A stretch of DNA of 56,386 nucleotides from a virus. The translations under genes and the position numbers were made by a program. The notes beneath the pieces were generated by a model that worked only from the letters and a program-made list of their open reading frames with translations, was not told the DNA's origin and made no database searches. This document shows, one piece after another, positions 38,070-46,420 of this stretch (within the stretch, counting starts at the first letter, position 1; the number at the start of each line of letters is the position of its first letter). The stretch covers positions 1 through 56,386 of IMG/VR virus record IMGVR_UViG_3300025117_000077; one strand, written 5' to 3'.

Positions 38070-38705
38070 ATGGACAAAACTTGGAAATTTCCTATTTATG
38101 ATGATAGCGGCACTTTAAAGCCTTATCTCGAAGTAGTGGAATGCAAGATTTGTGGTGTTAAATTTCCTGATAAAAAATGTCATAGGCGAACCTATTGTTC
38201 ATCGGAGTGCCAGCATGAGGACCAAAAAAGCAAAATGAATGCTGTTTGTGTAAATTGTGGAGAAATTTATTCTTATGAAAAATCTTCACGGTGGGGTTTG
38301 TTTTGCTCCAATAAATGTCATCATGAATGGAGACGTAAGAGAGAACTGGTACAATGTCTTTATTGTGGGAAGGAATTTATTGATAAGGTTAGTTCTCACC
38401 GTAAGTTCTGTTCCCTTAAGTGTTTTAAGGCACATCATGTTCTTGAAAATCATCATTGGTGGAAGGGCGGGGTGTTTGTTAAAAAGTATATATCGGTGCG
38501 GAAGCCCTACCATTCAAGATCGAGAGACGGCTATGTCTATGAGCATCTTTTAGTGATGGAGGAAAAGTTAGGACGGCCAGTAAAATTGGGCGAGATAGTC
38601 CATCATATAAATGGTGATCCTCTGGACAACCGAAGTGAAAATTTAATGTTAATCAATAACCAAGCCGATCATGCCTATTATCACAGGACTGGTCGGTTTA
38701 GATAA
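38070..38705 (+). CDS. HNH homing-type endonuclease with repeated zinc fingers
   Basis: The start at 38070 follows AGGA, giving 211 residues; an upstream in-frame extension would lie wholly inside the capsid gene. It holds three zinc-finger-like blocks (CKICGVKFP with YCSSEC, CVNCGEIY with FCSNKC, CLYCGKEF with FCSLKC). The nuclease core is YEHLLVMEEKLGRPVKLGE, IVHHINGDPLDNRSENLMLI. It is a freestanding homing-type nuclease. Lying between the capsid and another structural gene, it is a likely insertion. Confidence 0.8.
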   Translation: MDKTWKFPIYDDSGTLKPYLEVVECKICGVKFPDKKCHRRTYCSSECQHEDQKSKMNAVCVNCGEIYSYEKSSRWGLFCSNKCHHEWRRKRELVQCLYCGKEFIDKVSSHRKFCSLKCFKAHHVLENHHWWKGGVFVKKYISVRKPYHSRSRDGYVYEHLLVMEEKLGRPVKLGEIVHHINGDPLDNRSENLMLINNQADHAYYHRTGRFR

Positions 38706-38726
38706 CTTTTCAGGAGGTAAGCTAAG

Positions 38727-39218
38727 ATGTCTAAATATTCTGACGAAAAATATGGTGTTGTTGAACGCCATTGGTTCGGATTAACCAAGAAGTTCGGAGG
38801 TGATGCCGCCAGTGGTTTCACTTTCGGCACAACGGATGCGACGAGCGTGAATCAGGTAACTCGTTTTTATCCGAAAGGCCCTATCCGAATGTTAAAATTC
38901 GGGTACATAACCCTTGGGACTGTTTCTGGTGGTGGAACCGGAATGGATGTTATCCCCTTACGGTTAAGGGTAAACGGTAGCAATGAGTCTTCTACCATTA
39001 ACATTCCTACCGCCGCCATCAATTATGCTATTGGGTCCACGGAAACCTTCACCAATCCGGTTGTTGATGCCGGTTCGTACATCGACATCATTACCGGAAC
39101 CCCCCAAACTGCCGATGGAACTGCCGCTAATGCGGCCACCTCTTCGGGGACCGTTTCGTTTTTCTTGGATTATGTGCGTGAGTACGCAAGCGGTTGGGAC
39201 CGGGAAGATTACAGCTAA
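38727..39218 (+). CDS. Probable virion (head decoration or connector) protein
   Basis: The 163-residue product is beta-rich, with SGFTFGTTDATSVNQVTRFYPKG and VIPLRLRVNGSNESSTINIP. Without the HNH insert it would follow the capsid gene directly. A head-decoration or head-completion role is the best guess. AGGAGGTAAGCTAAG is its ribosome site. Confidence 0.6.
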   Translation: MSKYSDEKYGVVERHWFGLTKKFGGDAASGFTFGTTDATSVNQVTRFYPKGPIRMLKFGYITLGTVSGGGTGMDVIPLRLRVNGSNESSTINIPTAAINYAIGSTETFTNPVVDAGSYIDIITGTPQTADGTAANAATSSGTVSFFLDYVREYASGWDREDYS

Positions 39219-39228
39219 CCTTTAACCG

Positions 39229-39262
39229 GGTATGGTGGGGGGACACCGCCTCTCACCATACC
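39229..39262 (+). terminator. Hairpin after head genes (weak terminator)
   Basis: GGTATGGTG (39229-39237) pairs with CACCATACC (39254-39262), extended by wobbles to about 12 pairs. A weak T-run (TAATCTTT) follows. It lies between head genes and the glycosyltransferase cassette, and could reduce transcription of the cassette. Confidence 0.55.
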
Positions 39263-39295
39263 TAATCTTTAGATGGGAATTAGAGGGGAGAGGGA

Positions 39296-40351
39296 ATGAA
39301 AATAGTGATGGTAAGCAACCACAACTGCATAAGAGTCCATAAGGAGTCATTGCCTATAATGGACTTAGGGAATGAGGTTCACTTGATCGCCAAAAAGCAG
39401 GTGGGTTTTTCTGAATTTTATAAAACATTTATTCATTATTCAGACATAGGCCAATGTATCGAAGGGATAAAACTTCATCCTGATGCCGATATTTTCCATT
39501 GCCACAATGAACCGTCTTGGTTTGTTTCCGCAGTTAAAGAGGTATTCCCTAATAAGCCGGTTGTCCTTGATGTTCACGATACGTTTTTAACCCGGTCAAC
39601 AAGTGAAGAAGCAGATGAAGCTATGTCTAAAGGATTGCCTCACGTTAGAGTTACTACCGAGGAACGCAATAATTTTCAATTAGCAGACGCATTAGTATTC
39701 GTTTCCGATGCAGTCAGGGACGCAACGGTTGAGGAATTTGATTTAAAGCAAAAAAAAATAGTTCTTCCTTCTTATGTCCCGGCTACGCTGTTCCAGTACC
39801 ACACAAAAGAATGGATGGGTGGATTGGTCTACGAAGGACGGGTTACTTTGCCAGAGGAAAACCAGGGATTAAACCTTAATACCGGGGCATACTATTGTGA
39901 TTATCAGCAGGTAGCCGGGGCCGCCAAAGAAATAGGTATCGACTTTCATGTCTATGCTGGCAGGGAAGACGAGGCTTTCAAGAAAGCCTATTCGGAAATT
40001 TCTTTTATCCATCCGGGATATGATTTTAGAAATCTTTTGCGCCAGATAAGCAGACACGATTGGGGGTTGGTTGGAAACTTAATTAACAGCCCACAATGGA
40101 ACATGACACTTCCCAATAAATTATTTGATTACATGGCTTCTGGTATTCCTTCGGTTTGTATAAACGCATCCTCTTCGTCGGAAGTAGTTGAGGGCCGCAA
40201 AATAGGTATAACCGTGGCATCCTTACCTGAATTGGCAGAAAGGTGGTCCGAACACAGAGAATGCAGAAATAATCTTTGGAAGGTACGCAAAGGATTAAGC
40301 ATGGAAGCCAATATAGGAAGTCTGGTTGAATTATATAAGGGGCTTTTATGA
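39296..40351 (+). CDS. GT-B glycosyltransferase (GT4-like)
   Basis: The 351-residue product has a Rossmann-type start (MKIVMVSNHNCIRVHKE), a HCHNEPSWFVSAVKE segment, and the GT4-type acceptor/donor region with VLDVHDTF and LPNKLFDYMASGIPSVC. It would transfer a sugar from a nucleotide sugar to an unknown acceptor. It is the first gene of the seven-gene cassette and overlaps the next by 4 bp (ATGA). GAGGGGAGAGGGA is its ribosome site. Confidence 0.8.
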   Translation: MKIVMVSNHNCIRVHKESLPIMDLGNEVHLIAKKQVGFSEFYKTFIHYSDIGQCIEGIKLHPDADIFHCHNEPSWFVSAVKEVFPNKPVVLDVHDTFLTRSTSEEADEAMSKGLPHVRVTTEERNNFQLADALVFVSDAVRDATVEEFDLKQKKIVLPSYVPATLFQYHTKEWMGGLVYEGRVTLPEENQGLNLNTGAYYCDYQQVAGAAKEIGIDFHVYAGREDEAFKKAYSEISFIHPGYDFRNLLRQISRHDWGLVGNLINSPQWNMTLPNKLFDYMASGIPSVCINASSSSEVVEGRKIGITVASLPELAERWSEHRECRNNLWKVRKGLSMEANIGSLVELYKGLL

Positions 40352-40950
40352 GAGACAGCGAATCGGCCTATTGGGACTCTGAGGCTAAAATAAAACTTGA
40401 AAAAAGCAGAGATAATGTTTGGAAGAGGGCCGCAATAGCAAGCAGGATTTTTTCAATTCCCTGGCACAATGCAAGAGTTTTAGAAATAGGGGCAGGTCAG
40501 GCGGCCATTGCAGCCGCTTTAAAATTTATTTATCTTAATAATTTGAAGTATGTGGGAACTGATGTTTCAAAAATGTATTGCGACTACTGTAAAGAACGTC
40601 TCGGGATGAATATGATTCACACCGACATTCTTGCACTCCCCAAAATTGATGGGGGATTTACGAGGGTAATCGCCCTTGACAGCCTTGAACATATTAGACC
40701 TGAAGACAGGGAACAAGGCTACAAAAACATTGGGAACGTTATAGCCGAAGATGCCACGATGGTTATCAATATGCCGTTGAATGAATCGTATCATGATCCT
40801 CAGTTTGATTATATGTTTGGAGTAAATGACGTTGCCAGGTTATGTGAACTCGCAAAAATGGAGGTTGTCTCCTGGGAAACATATAATATTAATGCCCCAA
40901 GTGGAAAGGCTTTTTATGGGTGGATTGTATTGCAGAAAGGTCTTGGATGA
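40348..40950 (+). CDS. SAM-dependent methyltransferase
   Basis: The 200-residue protein has class I motifs: VLEIGAGQAAIA (residues 44-55), GTDVSKMYCDYC, and VIALDSLEHI. It would methylate a sugar, protein or small molecule made by the cassette. ATGA overlaps couple it to the genes on both sides, so it is translated with them. Confidence 0.75.
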   Translation: MRDSESAYWDSEAKIKLEKSRDNVWKRAAIASRIFSIPWHNARVLEIGAGQAAIAAALKFIYLNNLKYVGTDVSKMYCDYCKERLGMNMIHTDILALPKIDGGFTRVIALDSLEHIRPEDREQGYKNIGNVIAEDATMVINMPLNESYHDPQFDYMFGVNDVARLCELAKMEVVSWETYNINAPSGKAFYGWIVLQKGLG

Positions 40951-41924
40951 GAGCCCCAAACTTAGATGAAATTCTGATCGGCGCAAGTCCTAAACGGTAT
41001 ATTTGTGAAATACATCGGGAGTTATACGATCTTGTTGATAAGAGTGAATTAAACGGGGATAAAGAATCTTTCCTAAATCTGATTGCCGAAGCCTATTGGT
41101 CGGGGAAGCGGATGAGCGAACGGTTAAGCGATTTAAAGAAGGGATGGCAAAACGAAGAAGACTGGGGGGATAATTTAGACTACAACGAGGACTTGGTGCG
41201 AAGAGCCACCAGAATGAATCTACTTAGAAATGTAAAGTCGGTCAACATAGAAACCATTGATTATTGTAACAGGAAGTGCGATTGGTGTCCAAATAAGAAC
41301 AGGGAAACATCCCCCGAAAATTTAATGACCTGGGAAACCATTAGAAGGGTTATCAGGCAACTCTTAGAATATCAATACGCCGGGGACATTCATCTATTTC
41401 TTAACGGCGAACCATCCTTGGACGAGCGCATAATTAAAATAGTTAGTTTAGCAAAGACCTTCTTACCTAAAAACTATATTCGGATTGTAAGTAATGGGTC
41501 CGGCTTTGATTATGATAAGGTCAGCAATCTGTTTAAGGCGGGTCTTAATTCTTTGCACATTAATCACTATGACGGGCCGCTGTCCGACAAAGGTAAACTG
41601 AGAGATGAAGATTTTCCGGGAATGTCTCATTTTGGGATGAAGACCCTGTTGCCTACATTTTATAACAGGGCCGGGAAAGTTAATTATACACCAGAAAACA
41701 AAGCCAAAAGGTGTCTAAATTTTAACAACAAATTGGTTTTTAATTGGAAGGGGGACTTGATTCTTTGTTGTTCTGATTTTAATAGCGAGGTTGTTTTCGG
41801 AAACATTAACGAACAGCCGCTAAGTATTATTCTGGCTTCAAAAAAATACCGTGAATACTATTATGCGCACAGGGAGGGGAAGGCAAAAACTTTGCCTTTG
41901 TGTGAGAAATGCAACTTAATATGA
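40947..41924 (+). CDS. Radical SAM protein with SPASM-like C-terminus
   Basis: The start at 40947 overlaps the upstream stop as ATGA; the longer frame is less likely. The 325-residue protein has the radical-SAM cluster IDYCNRKCDWCPNKN (Cys107, Cys111, Cys114) and a GEPSLDE motif. The C-terminus has KAKRCLNFNNKLVFNWKGDLILCC, and then PLCEKC, as in SPASM domains that bind extra FeS clusters. Such enzymes modify peptides, sugars or other radical substrates. The substrate here is unknown. It is unusual in a phage structural region. Confidence 0.8.
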   Translation: MRAPNLDEILIGASPKRYICEIHRELYDLVDKSELNGDKESFLNLIAEAYWSGKRMSERLSDLKKGWQNEEDWGDNLDYNEDLVRRATRMNLLRNVKSVNIETIDYCNRKCDWCPNKNRETSPENLMTWETIRRVIRQLLEYQYAGDIHLFLNGEPSLDERIIKIVSLAKTFLPKNYIRIVSNGSGFDYDKVSNLFKAGLNSLHINHYDGPLSDKGKLRDEDFPGMSHFGMKTLLPTFYNRAGKVNYTPENKAKRCLNFNNKLVFNWKGDLILCCSDFNSEVVFGNINEQPLSIILASKKYREYYYAHREGKAKTLPLCEKCNLI

Positions 41925-41937
41925 GGGGAAGGGTAAA

Positions 41938-42915
41938 ATGAAAATATTAATTATTGATTATCCCTGGAACAAGACATGGCTCCCGCTTTATGCGAAGGCC
42001 ATTAACGAATTGGGTCATGAGGTTGCCGTGTGGGACGGAAAGGGTGAAGTTACTCTCCAACACATACCGGATGTTGTTTTATGCACCTGGGCTGACCGAG
42101 ATTTTACGGAGATGTTTCCGAACTCTCGCCATATTCTTATGATGAGGAGATTTGAATTTTATCATGCTCCCTGGATCAATTATAAATGGGACAAAGTATC
42201 GGCGTTGATTTGTTGTAACCCCTGGATTGCTAATCAGGTCAGGATGGGATTACCGGACCACAAGGATAAGATCCACTATATTCCTAACCCAATCTCTCCT
42301 TCCTCCTGGACCTACATGGATAGGGGGCACGGTAAAAAGATAGGCATGGTGGGGCGGATTCATTCGGTTAAAAATTATCCATTAGCCGCTCAAATTCTCA
42401 TGGCACTCCCCGACGATTATGAACTCCATATTGCCGGGGAAAGAAATGACTCCTGGATTGAAATTTATCTGCGGGAATTGAAATTAAAAAACTTATTCCT
42501 TCATGGGCCGATACAGCATAGCGACCTTGACAGGTGGTGGGAAGATAAAAACTATTGCCTGTCTACGGCCACCTCTGAGGGTGATCCCATGTTTGTATTA
42601 GAAGCTATGTCTAAAGGGATTAAACCAATTATTCATGAATGGCCGGGAGCCAAAGAAATGTATCCGGTAGGCTGGACCTTTGACAGTATTGAAAGGGCCA
42701 AAGAGATAATTTTGTCAAGCCAATATGATTCAAGACAATACAGAACTTTTATTGAGAAACACAGACCAGTAGTGCTTGCTGACAAAGTGGCTGATATAAC
42801 CTGTAACATTGGCATCCTGGGCGGCAGTGAACCCTCTAATCTGTCGCCATCCCAGGGGGGGCGGGTTCCCTTCCCTCCCCGCTCCCCCATTACTTTTCAA
42901 GAGGTAAGAGTATGA
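41938..42915 (+). CDS. GT-B glycosyltransferase (GT4-like), second
   Basis: The 325-residue product has a GT-B start (MKILIIDYPWNKTWLPLYAKAINELG), a KIGMVGRIHSVKNYPLAAQI segment (donor-binding start), and ATSEGDPMFVLEAMSKGIKPIIHEW (the E-x7-E-like end). The C-terminal 35 residues are a proline/serine-rich tail. GAGGGGAAGGG precedes the start. Different from the first transferase in sequence, so a different sugar or acceptor is likely. Confidence 0.8.
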   Translation: MKILIIDYPWNKTWLPLYAKAINELGHEVAVWDGKGEVTLQHIPDVVLCTWADRDFTEMFPNSRHILMMRRFEFYHAPWINYKWDKVSALICCNPWIANQVRMGLPDHKDKIHYIPNPISPSSWTYMDRGHGKKIGMVGRIHSVKNYPLAAQILMALPDDYELHIAGERNDSWIEIYLRELKLKNLFLHGPIQHSDLDRWWEDKNYCLSTATSEGDPMFVLEAMSKGIKPIIHEWPGAKEMYPVGWTFDSIERAKEIILSSQYDSRQYRTFIEKHRPVVLADKVADITCNIGILGGSEPSNLSPSQGGRVPFPPRSPITFQEVRV

Positions 42916-42943
42916 AAATAGATGCCACTATTTTGAGGTTGGA

Positions 42944-43537
42944 ATGATGCAGATAAACGACTTTTGGGAAGAAGAATGGAATAAGCGTATCCTGGGTGAT
43001 GGGACAGTTAAGTTCAATGTTGGCAAGGCGGAGAAGATATTGGGGAACCTAAAGGGTAGAGAATATTTTAAGCCACATAAAATTCTTGATATAGGTTGCG
43101 GCCCAGCGTTCCATGCCATAAGAATTTTACAAGATGACCCAACTTATAAAAACAGATGGTATGGAATTGATTTGGCGCAAAATGCCGTTCAGTTTTTTCA
43201 GGAACAAGGTCTTCAGGGAGAATGCGGGAGTATTTATAACTTTAACCCTAACGGCAATAAATTTGGCATATTCCTGTTGCTCGACACCCTTGAACATATA
43301 ATGGACAGAGATAGACTGGCAGGTAAGATAAAAGAATTAGCGGAACAAAAATATATCATTTTCGGGAACATCCCCCTTTATACGGACAAAGTAAACGGGG
43401 GGGCGGGCTTTGAGAATCCGATGGACATAGGTATTTTAAAAAAGTTTATGAAGGATGCCGGGATACCGGAATTTGACTACCTTGTTTATGGCATTTATGG
43501 TTGGCCATACATGATGTTTGAGGGAAAAGTTTTATGA
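42944..43537 (+). CDS. SAM-dependent methyltransferase, second
   Basis: The 197-residue protein has the SAM motif ILDIGCGPAFHAIRIL (near residues 46-61) and GIDLAQNAVQFFQEQ, then LLLDTLEHIMDRDRLA. It is a class I methyltransferase of the UbiE/methyltransf-11 type. It overlaps the next gene by 4 bp (ATGA). Its substrate is unknown. Confidence 0.75.
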   Translation: MMQINDFWEEEWNKRILGDGTVKFNVGKAEKILGNLKGREYFKPHKILDIGCGPAFHAIRILQDDPTYKNRWYGIDLAQNAVQFFQEQGLQGECGSIYNFNPNGNKFGIFLLLDTLEHIMDRDRLAGKIKELAEQKYIIFGNIPLYTDKVNGGAGFENPMDIGILKKFMKDAGIPEFDYLVYGIYGWPYMMFEGKVL

Positions 43538-44106
43538 CCTGGACAAATCCAAAAGGAGAATATGTTTCTGAGACAGCCAAGTGCCGTTTTAGGCTTATCC
43601 CCTACTGCCTTGGAGTAGGACTCGACATAGGTTGCGGGATAGATAAGATACGGGTTGAGGCCATTGGCATTGATATTGACGGAACAGGGGATTTAAACTT
43701 TGACGTTAATCGGGGCCTGGACATTTTAGCCGACGAATCATTTGACTATGTGTTTAGCTCCCATTGTCTTGAGGACTTGGAGTACCCCGAGATTTCCCTG
43801 AAGGACTGGTGGAGCAAGATCAAAGTCGGAGGTCACTTGGTGCTGTATCTCCCCCATAAGGACTTTTATCCGAATGTCGGTCAGGAAGGGTGCAACACCA
43901 AGCATAAACATGACTTACTGCCGGAGGACATTATAACGATGATGGATAAATTCGCCTGCTCCATCGTCCTTCATCAAAAGATATGCTTCGAGAAAGATGA
44001 GTATAGCTTTGAGTTTGTTTTTAAGAAGCTGTCTAATTTTAAGATAAGGGCCGAGTTTATCAACTATCAATCCAAAGCCATTAACTTTGATTGGAAAAGC
44101 GTATGA
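43534..44106 (+). CDS. SAM-dependent methyltransferase, third
   Basis: The 190-residue product has GLDIGCGIDKIRVEAIGIDIDG (from residue 29), FDYVFSSHCLEDLEYPE and GGHLVLYLPHKDFYPNVG, the pattern of class I methyltransferases in sugar and lipid pathways. It is coupled to 42944-43537 and to the next gene by 4-bp overlaps. The three methyltransferases are not close copies of each other. Confidence 0.75.
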   Translation: MTWTNPKGEYVSETAKCRFRLIPYCLGVGLDIGCGIDKIRVEAIGIDIDGTGDLNFDVNRGLDILADESFDYVFSSHCLEDLEYPEISLKDWWSKIKVGGHLVLYLPHKDFYPNVGQEGCNTKHKHDLLPEDIITMMDKFACSIVLHQKICFEKDEYSFEFVFKKLSNFKIRAEFINYQSKAINFDWKSV

Positions 44107-45209
44107 AGCGGGTCATGGTGCATAGGTACGGAGGTCACGGGGACCACATAATCGGCAGTCCTTTATTCAAGAGACTGAAACGGGATGGCTTTGAAACAAC
44201 CTTAAATACAACGTCCCGGGCCTTTGCAAGTATCAAGAACTCCCCCTATATCGACAGGGTTCTTTTGCAGGAAGACGACCTTATTCCAAGGAACAGGCTT
44301 GGCGATTATTGGGATGCCATAGGAGAAGGTTACGACAAGGTGGTTAATCTCTCTGAAACCCTTGAAGTTAAATTCTTGTTTCACCCCAGAACTCCAGAGT
44401 ATGCACTTCCGGTTGAGAAGCGGAGGGAACTATCGGGAGGGGCTAATTATTACGACTATGTTCTACAACACGCCGGTTATACCGATATTGAGGCTCCCGT
44501 AGGCGAGCTTTACCCGGATGAACTTGAGGTAGCCTTAATGAGTACCTTCAGGAAGAAATTCAAGGGTAAATTCCTCATTCTTTGGTGTCTGTCTGGGTCT
44601 GCTATGCACAAGGCATGGCTGAGGGCTGAAGAAACGGCCATTACCTTTCTGGCACGGCACAAGGACGTTATTATTATCACCATTGGGGATTACTTTACCA
44701 AGATGATCGACTTTGCTCAGTGGTCCCCTCCCGGCAGGGTATTAAGCCAGGTTGGAGAATGGGATGTACGGACCTCTATGCTTATGACCAACTATGTTGA
44801 CTTGGTTGTATCTCCTGAAACAAGCATCCTGAATGCCGCGGGGTGCTACGATACTCCAAAGATAGGGTTGTTGACCCATTCCAACAAGACGAACCTGACG
44901 AAGCATTTCAAGAACGACTACTCGCTCCAGGCCGAAACGGAATGCTCCCCATGCCACAGGATGATTTATATGGACAATTTCAAGACGGATTGTCCCTTGC
45001 TCGGTGGTGGTAAGGAGAAGATAGGTTTCGATACTTGTGCCTGTGCGGACGGCTTCTCGGTAGACAGGGTATTAAGGAACATGGAGAAAGTCTATCAGAT
45101 ATGGAAGTCCGGGCATAACACGGTTCAATTTACCAAGCCGGAGAAACCCATTGTTCTTTATGGGCCAGCCGGACAGAAGGTTTATCAGTCCAATGCGGTT
45201 TTGCAATAG
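44103..45209 (+). CDS. Glycosyltransferase, GT9-like
   Basis: Start chosen at 44103 by the ATGA overlap, giving 368 residues. The product begins MKRVMVHRYGGHGDHIIGSPLFKRLK, then NSPYIDRVLLQEDD, in the style of GT9 (heptosyltransferase-like) enzymes. It has VVSPETSILNAAGCYDTPKIGLLTHSN, the usual GT9 donor-side block, and ends with cysteine-containing DTCACADGF. GT9 enzymes add heptose or related sugars. It closes the cassette. Confidence 0.75.
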   Translation: MKRVMVHRYGGHGDHIIGSPLFKRLKRDGFETTLNTTSRAFASIKNSPYIDRVLLQEDDLIPRNRLGDYWDAIGEGYDKVVNLSETLEVKFLFHPRTPEYALPVEKRRELSGGANYYDYVLQHAGYTDIEAPVGELYPDELEVALMSTFRKKFKGKFLILWCLSGSAMHKAWLRAEETAITFLARHKDVIIITIGDYFTKMIDFAQWSPPGRVLSQVGEWDVRTSMLMTNYVDLVVSPETSILNAAGCYDTPKIGLLTHSNKTNLTKHFKNDYSLQAETECSPCHRMIYMDNFKTDCPLLGGGKEKIGFDTCACADGFSVDRVLRNMEKVYQIWKSGHNTVQFTKPEKPIVLYGPAGQKVYQSNAVLQ

Positions 45210-45218
45210 GTATGTAAA

Positions 45219-45749
45219 ATGGACAAACAATTAATAAACATGATATTGGCAGATTTGCTTTTTGGCCGTTCGGGACAAAATGAAAGCGGTGTCCTGTCTG
45301 ACCAAAAAATGCGTTCTATCCTGGGAGCCAATATAGATAAAAATTTTGTCCAGAGGCTACTTAATCCTTCTATATTTCCAGTAGTTCAAAGACCGGAACT
45401 TGGGCCTAATACTGCCTCGACACATTTAATGGCTTCAAACGGCAATACGGTTTTTCCTTGGATTACACAGAATCCAGTTACGGGAGAACTGGAAATGGCT
45501 TCAGAACCCCGATCCCCTTCTATCCCGTATGATTGGCGACAGGCGCAGAAAGTAGCAGAAAGCAGGGGAGATACAATAAATTTCGATAATGAAGATGAAG
45601 CTATACATTTTGGCGAAAATTACAAGCGTGTGTTAGATCAATTTGCAAATCTGCCGTACAATTATAATGAAAAACAAACTTTACCAGAAATTATTCCGAA
45701 TACTGACAATGATATATTAAATAGCTTGATGTTGCTTAATCAAAAATAA
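45219..45749 (+). CDS. Unknown virion-region protein (176 residues)
   Basis: The 176-residue product has polar, disordered-looking ends and a centre with SPSIPYDWRQAQKVAESRGDTINFDNEDEAIHFGENYK. That IPYDWRQA and FGENYK pattern is seen in small domains of phage ejection proteins. Weak ribosome site TAGGTATG. It may belong to the internal virion set. Confidence 0.55.
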   Translation: MDKQLINMILADLLFGRSGQNESGVLSDQKMRSILGANIDKNFVQRLLNPSIFPVVQRPELGPNTASTHLMASNGNTVFPWITQNPVTGELEMASEPRSPSIPYDWRQAQKVAESRGDTINFDNEDEAIHFGENYKRVLDQFANLPYNYNEKQTLPEIIPNTDNDILNSLMLLNQK

Positions 45750-45760
45750 GGAACAATAAA

Positions 45761-46420
45761 ATGGCAACAGTAGGAACCCTGAAAACAAGAGTCCTTTACG
45801 ACCTGAGTGATATCAGCCAAAACAACTATGTCGATGCGGAGATATGGATTCAGTTCAATAAGGGATTAAACTTCATAAGCAAAGAACTGGCTAAATTCGA
45901 TTCTAAGGTTGGGGTAGATAATACTACCCTGACCATAGCGGCAAGCGGAAACTCGGCCTCTCTCAACGCCGCATTCCTTAACTTTGTCGTTAATGAGAAA
46001 AGCGAACCCAAGGTGTTTAATGCTACCAATGATTACTCCCAAATGACTCAAGCCAAGGAATCGGATGTTGATTTATGGGAGCAGGAAGATTCAACAGATA
46101 CCGGAACCCCAAGCGAATTTTATCTCAGGGGCCTTACCTTCTATGTTCATCCTTGGGCCGATGTGGAAACGACCGTCAAGTACCACTACCATCCTATCAA
46201 GACCATAACCAATGATGCCTCTACGATGCCCTGGGACGGCTTATTTGACGAAGCTGTAGCTCATTTCGTAGTTCTTGCCCTTCGTACAAGGGATGAGCGT
46301 CTTAATATGGTGCAGATGGATTCTTTCCTGTTTGATGTTCTCAAGAGAGACGTTATGGATATCCTCTTCAAGCGGGAAGGTTTTACTATGAATTTCGCTG
46401 ATGGAGCCGGTTGGAATTAA
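45761..46420 (+). CDS. Putative head-tail adaptor protein
   Basis: The 219-residue product starts MATVGTLKTRVLYDLSDISQNNYVDAEIWIQFNKGLNFISKEL, which fits small head-completion or adaptor proteins that plug into the portal. It also has FYLRGLTFYVHPWADVETTVKYHYHP. It directly precedes the nozzle-like gene. Call rests on order and pattern. Confidence 0.6.
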   Translation: MATVGTLKTRVLYDLSDISQNNYVDAEIWIQFNKGLNFISKELAKFDSKVGVDNTTLTIAASGNSASLNAAFLNFVVNEKSEPKVFNATNDYSQMTQAKESDVDLWEQEDSTDTGTPSEFYLRGLTFYVHPWADVETTVKYHYHPIKTITNDASTMPWDGLFDEAVAHFVVLALRTRDERLNMVQMDSFLFDVLKRDVMDILFKREGFTMNFADGAGWN

